Origin: Bremerella volcania
Lineage (GTDB): Bacteria; Planctomycetota; Planctomycetia; Pirellulales; Pirellulaceae
Reading direction: 5' to 3'
DNA: 64,000 nt
NCBI RefSeq assembly: GCF_007748115.1
Contig: NZ_CP036289.1
Span: 3,782,001 to 3,846,000 of the forward strand
Part shown: in pieces, positions 62,259-64,000 of the stretch
How the letters are laid out: each line of letters starts with the position of its first letter
Position numbering within the stretch: position 1 is the first letter of the stretch
The notes under the pieces: generated by a model
Told to the model about the DNA's origin: nothing
Databases searched by the model: none
What the model saw: the letters and a program-made list of their open reading frames with translations, nothing else
Program-made: the position numbers and the translations under genes

Positions 62259-62960
62259 AATCTGAACCGGCTCTCGCGGCAGATTGACGAAACCGTCGCT
62301 CGATTGAACCTCGACCCGGCTAATGGCGTCGACGACGTCCATGCCGTCAATCACCTCGCCGAATACGCAGTAGCCGAAGCTGCTGGAATCGTCGGTTCCG
62401 ATGTGATCGAACATCGTGTTGTCGGCACAGTTGATGAAGAACTGGCACGTCGAGCTGTGGATGAAGCTGGGATCGCGTGACATGGCAATCGTGCCCCGCT
62501 TATTCTTCAGGCCGTTCATGGCCTCGTTCTGAATTTCGCTCTTGGTTTCACGAGGATTCATGTTCGCGTCGAACAAGCCACCCAGGACCATTCCCTTGGG
62601 CTGCACGTAGTGAAAAATCGTTCCGTCGTAGTGGTTGGTCGAGACGTAGTTGGTCAGAAAGTTGTCGACCGTCGCCGGGGCCTTCTTGGCGTCAAGCCGC
62701 AAATGAATATCTCCTTTGGTCGTCGTCAGAACGACTTCCGGAAACTCTTCGCCACGAAAGTCAGACCGCTTCCCTGGTTCGCTGCGAACATCCGTCGAGA
62801 CGGTGTGCGAGGTCATATCCGTTCCACTCGAGCCAGGGTCATTGATGCTGACAGCCGGTGGATTGGCCGAATCGGACGATCCGCAGCCTGCGGTAAACAG
62901 GCCAAGACAAACGGCAAAACCGATAACGGCTACCGACGATGATAAGTGCGGGAACTTCAT
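62235..62960 (-). CDS. Lipoprotein cyclophilin-type peptidyl-prolyl isomerase
   Basis: A 241-residue lipoprotein. The signal peptide ends in lipobox FTAGC, with Cys26 lipidated. After a Ser/Asp-rich linker (about 27-70) lies a cyclophilin domain with the core strand VVLTTTKGDIHLRLDAKKAP, then YDGTIFHYVQPKGMVLGG and SSTCQFFINCADN. The usual active-site FHR is FHY here, so the catalytic Arg is absent and isomerase activity may be weak. It would help fold exported proteins at a membrane surface. The ATG at 62960 has GGGAGG 8 bases upstream; a TTG one codon earlier is also open. Confidence 0.88.
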   Translation of the reverse strand: MKFPHLSSSVAVIGFAVCLGLFTAGCGSSDSANPPAVSINDPGSSGTDMTSHTVSTDVRSEPGKRSDFRGEEFPEVVLTTTKGDIHLRLDAKKAPATVDNFLTNYVSTNHYDGTIFHYVQPKGMVLGGLFDANMNPRETKSEIQNEAMNGLKNKRGTIAMSRDPSFIHSSTCQFFINCADNTMFDHIGTDDSSSFGYCVFGEVIDGMDVVDAISRVEVQSSDGFVNLPREPVQILSAQRVK

Positions 62961-63086
62961 CAAGCACGCCTCCCTGCGCTACGCCTGAGGGTGAAGTGAA
63001 CGGGTCAGGTTCGGGTCGGAATTTGTGGAGGTATTTTCGGGATTTCGGAAAATCATGCAACATGAGTTTCGGCAACCGCCAGGTAC

Positions 63087-64000
63087 TTACTCCATCCACC
63101 CTAAATAACCCAGGTACGTATACATCCAAGGGTGAACCCAAGGATTGAGCGCCGAATAGCTGGCCGAGATCGCCGAAAACAGCAACAGCACGGCAAACAA
63201 CAATTGCCCCCAGCGGGCATTCTTCCAGCGATCAAGCACTGGAATCATCGCGGTCAACCACAACGGAATCAGCCAGAAAGCCCATCGAAAGCCAGAAGTC
63301 ATCCCGCCGTAGTTGCGATCCTTCAACGGCCGGAAGATATAAAACAGCACGCAGATCAAGGTCAGCAGAATGATGAAGCCGGCTACCTGGCGGAAGCTCC
63401 CTTTCTCGGAAAGCCAAAGCCCGAGCCCCAACAGAGAAAGAAACCACACTGGCGTCAGGGATAAGATCCCATGGTGCCCCAGCGTGACATGAAACGCGTA
63501 GCGGCCAATCGACTTCTCGCCCTTGTCGACCCCCTTCTTCACGCCTGGCTTCCAATAGCTGGTGTCGTAGTCGTACCAGTTATCCCAGTCCCGGACTTCA
63601 ATACTTTGGTCGGTTCGCTGGATGGCATAGCGACGGTCGATCCCTTGATCGAGCACCACCCAGCGGTTGCCTGTTTCGCGGGTAATGATCTCGGCCTGGT
63701 CGCTGAGCTTGATATCGTGCTTTGCCAGAACGTCTTTCAGCTCTGGAGAAACTTCATTCTTATCGAGCGAACCATGCATCTTGGTTTCCAGCATGCCCAG
63801 CACCTCGCCATCGCCGCGATGGGCATACGGCGGACGCCACGAATCATGCGCGATGTAGTTGGTCAGCAGCGACGCCCCCAAAATGACCACCGCGGCTGGC
63901 ACCCCGTAAAGAAGCGTTCCGACCGGCCGCTTGATCAGCATCGCCAGGCCGAGCAGCCCGAAGAAGCTGAACGCCGGCAAGTCATTCACCGCCGCACAAG
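63087..64000 (-). CDS. Polytopic membrane protein, C-terminal part (partial)
   Basis: The reading frame stays open to the right edge, so at least 304 residues are seen and the true start lies outside. An N-terminal pair of helices (FFGLLGLAMLIKRP; LLYGVPAAVVILGASLLTN) is followed by an extracytoplasmic loop of about 130 residues rich in Asp and aromatics (DNWYDYDTSYWKPG). At least four more helices then follow, including one at LFAVLLLFSAISASY. The DRNYGGMTSGFRWAFWLIPL segment resembles a family of planctomycete membrane proteins loosely related to glycosyltransferase family 39, but the catalytic N terminus is not in the window. Function is therefore left open. Confidence 0.7.
   Translation of the reverse strand, partial: CAAVNDLPAFSFFGLLGLAMLIKRPVGTLLYGVPAAVVILGASLLTNYIAHDSWRPPYAHRGDGEVLGMLETKMHGSLDKNEVSPELKDVLAKHDIKLSDQAEIITRETGNRWVVLDQGIDRRYAIQRTDQSIEVRDWDNWYDYDTSYWKPGVKKGVDKGEKSIGRYAFHVTLGHHGILSLTPVWFLSLLGLGLWLSEKGSFRQVAGFIILLTLICVLFYIFRPLKDRNYGGMTSGFRWAFWLIPLWLTAMIPVLDRWKNARWGQLLFAVLLLFSAISASYSALNPWVHPWMYTYLGYLGWME

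Noticed and set aside
1-64000. CRISPR array, prophage, integron or insertion sequence
   Set aside because: No spaced direct repeats, transposase, integrase or phage structural genes were seen; the only mobile-like sequence is the palindromic element at 60720-60883.

Overview
This window comes from a planctomycete, most likely a member of the Pirellulaceae (Blastopirellula/Bremerella/Rhodopirellula type). That assignment is inferred from gene families seen here that are typical of the group: a DUF1501 protein next to a DUF1549/DUF1553 single-haem protein, a DUF1559 pseudopilin-like protein paired with a small lipoprotein, formylglycine sulfatases, a XylR-like regulator with an AraC-type C terminus, an ECF sigma factor with a zinc-finger anti-sigma, PQQ-propeller proteins, and many secreted proteins of unknown role. 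No rRNA, tRNA, CRISPR array, prophage or insertion sequence was found.

Layout. 1-0.7 kb: ECF sigma factor and the start of its anti-sigma factor (minus strand). 0.8-2.4 kb: ceramidase-like secreted hydrolase. 2.4-14.3 kb: a complete Flp/Tad pilus locus on the minus strand, in transcription order flp pilin, prepilin peptidase, TadE-like pseudopilin, CpaB, CpaC secretin, CpaE, CpaF ATPase, TadB, TadC, a small secreted protein and a TadD-like TPR protein. The flp leader carries a clear GEMM (cyclic di-GMP class I) riboswitch aptamer, and flp is cut off from the assembly genes by two tandem terminators. 14.5-23.4 kb: MFS nucleoside-type transporter, sulfatase, ATP-dependent PEP carboxykinase, and the DUF1501/DUF1549 pair. 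23.7-28.5 kb: XylR-like regulator and a single-chain MmeI-type restriction-modification enzyme whose specificity region is visibly AT-richer than the rest of the gene.

28.9-37 kb: assorted secreted or membrane proteins (SGNH hydrolase, YbaY-type protein, VWA protein, DUF1559 protein with lipoprotein), a PAS-AraC regulator, an HD-domain protein and a stand-alone acyltransferase. 37-39.2 kb: nrfHA, periplasmic nitrite reduction to ammonium. 39.4-42.4 kb: a small protein, a MarR regulator that may be leaderless, a flavin enzyme carrying halogenase signature motifs, and an SDR oxidoreductase. 42.5-50.2 kb: second sulfatase and a very large alpha-2-macroglobulin with an intact thioester motif.

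50.6-60.7 kb: a plus-strand run with a DnaJ-like/TM protein, a hexahaem cytochrome translationally coupled to an outer-membrane beta-barrel, a HEAT-like secreted protein, a PQQ-propeller protein and aroA. The aroA stop codon lies inside a 164-bp palindromic repeat element. 61-64 kb: a zinc-ribbon protein, a small secreted protein, a lipoprotein cyclophilin and the end of a polytopic membrane protein that runs off the window.

How they work together: the strongest functional unit is the Tad pilus with a second-messenger riboswitch in front of its pilin, suggesting attachment controlled by cyclic di-GMP. The rest fits an aquatic heterotroph that degrades sulfated polymers (sulfatases, transporter, DUF1501/1549), can respire nitrite, and may have an outer-membrane cytochrome-barrel module.
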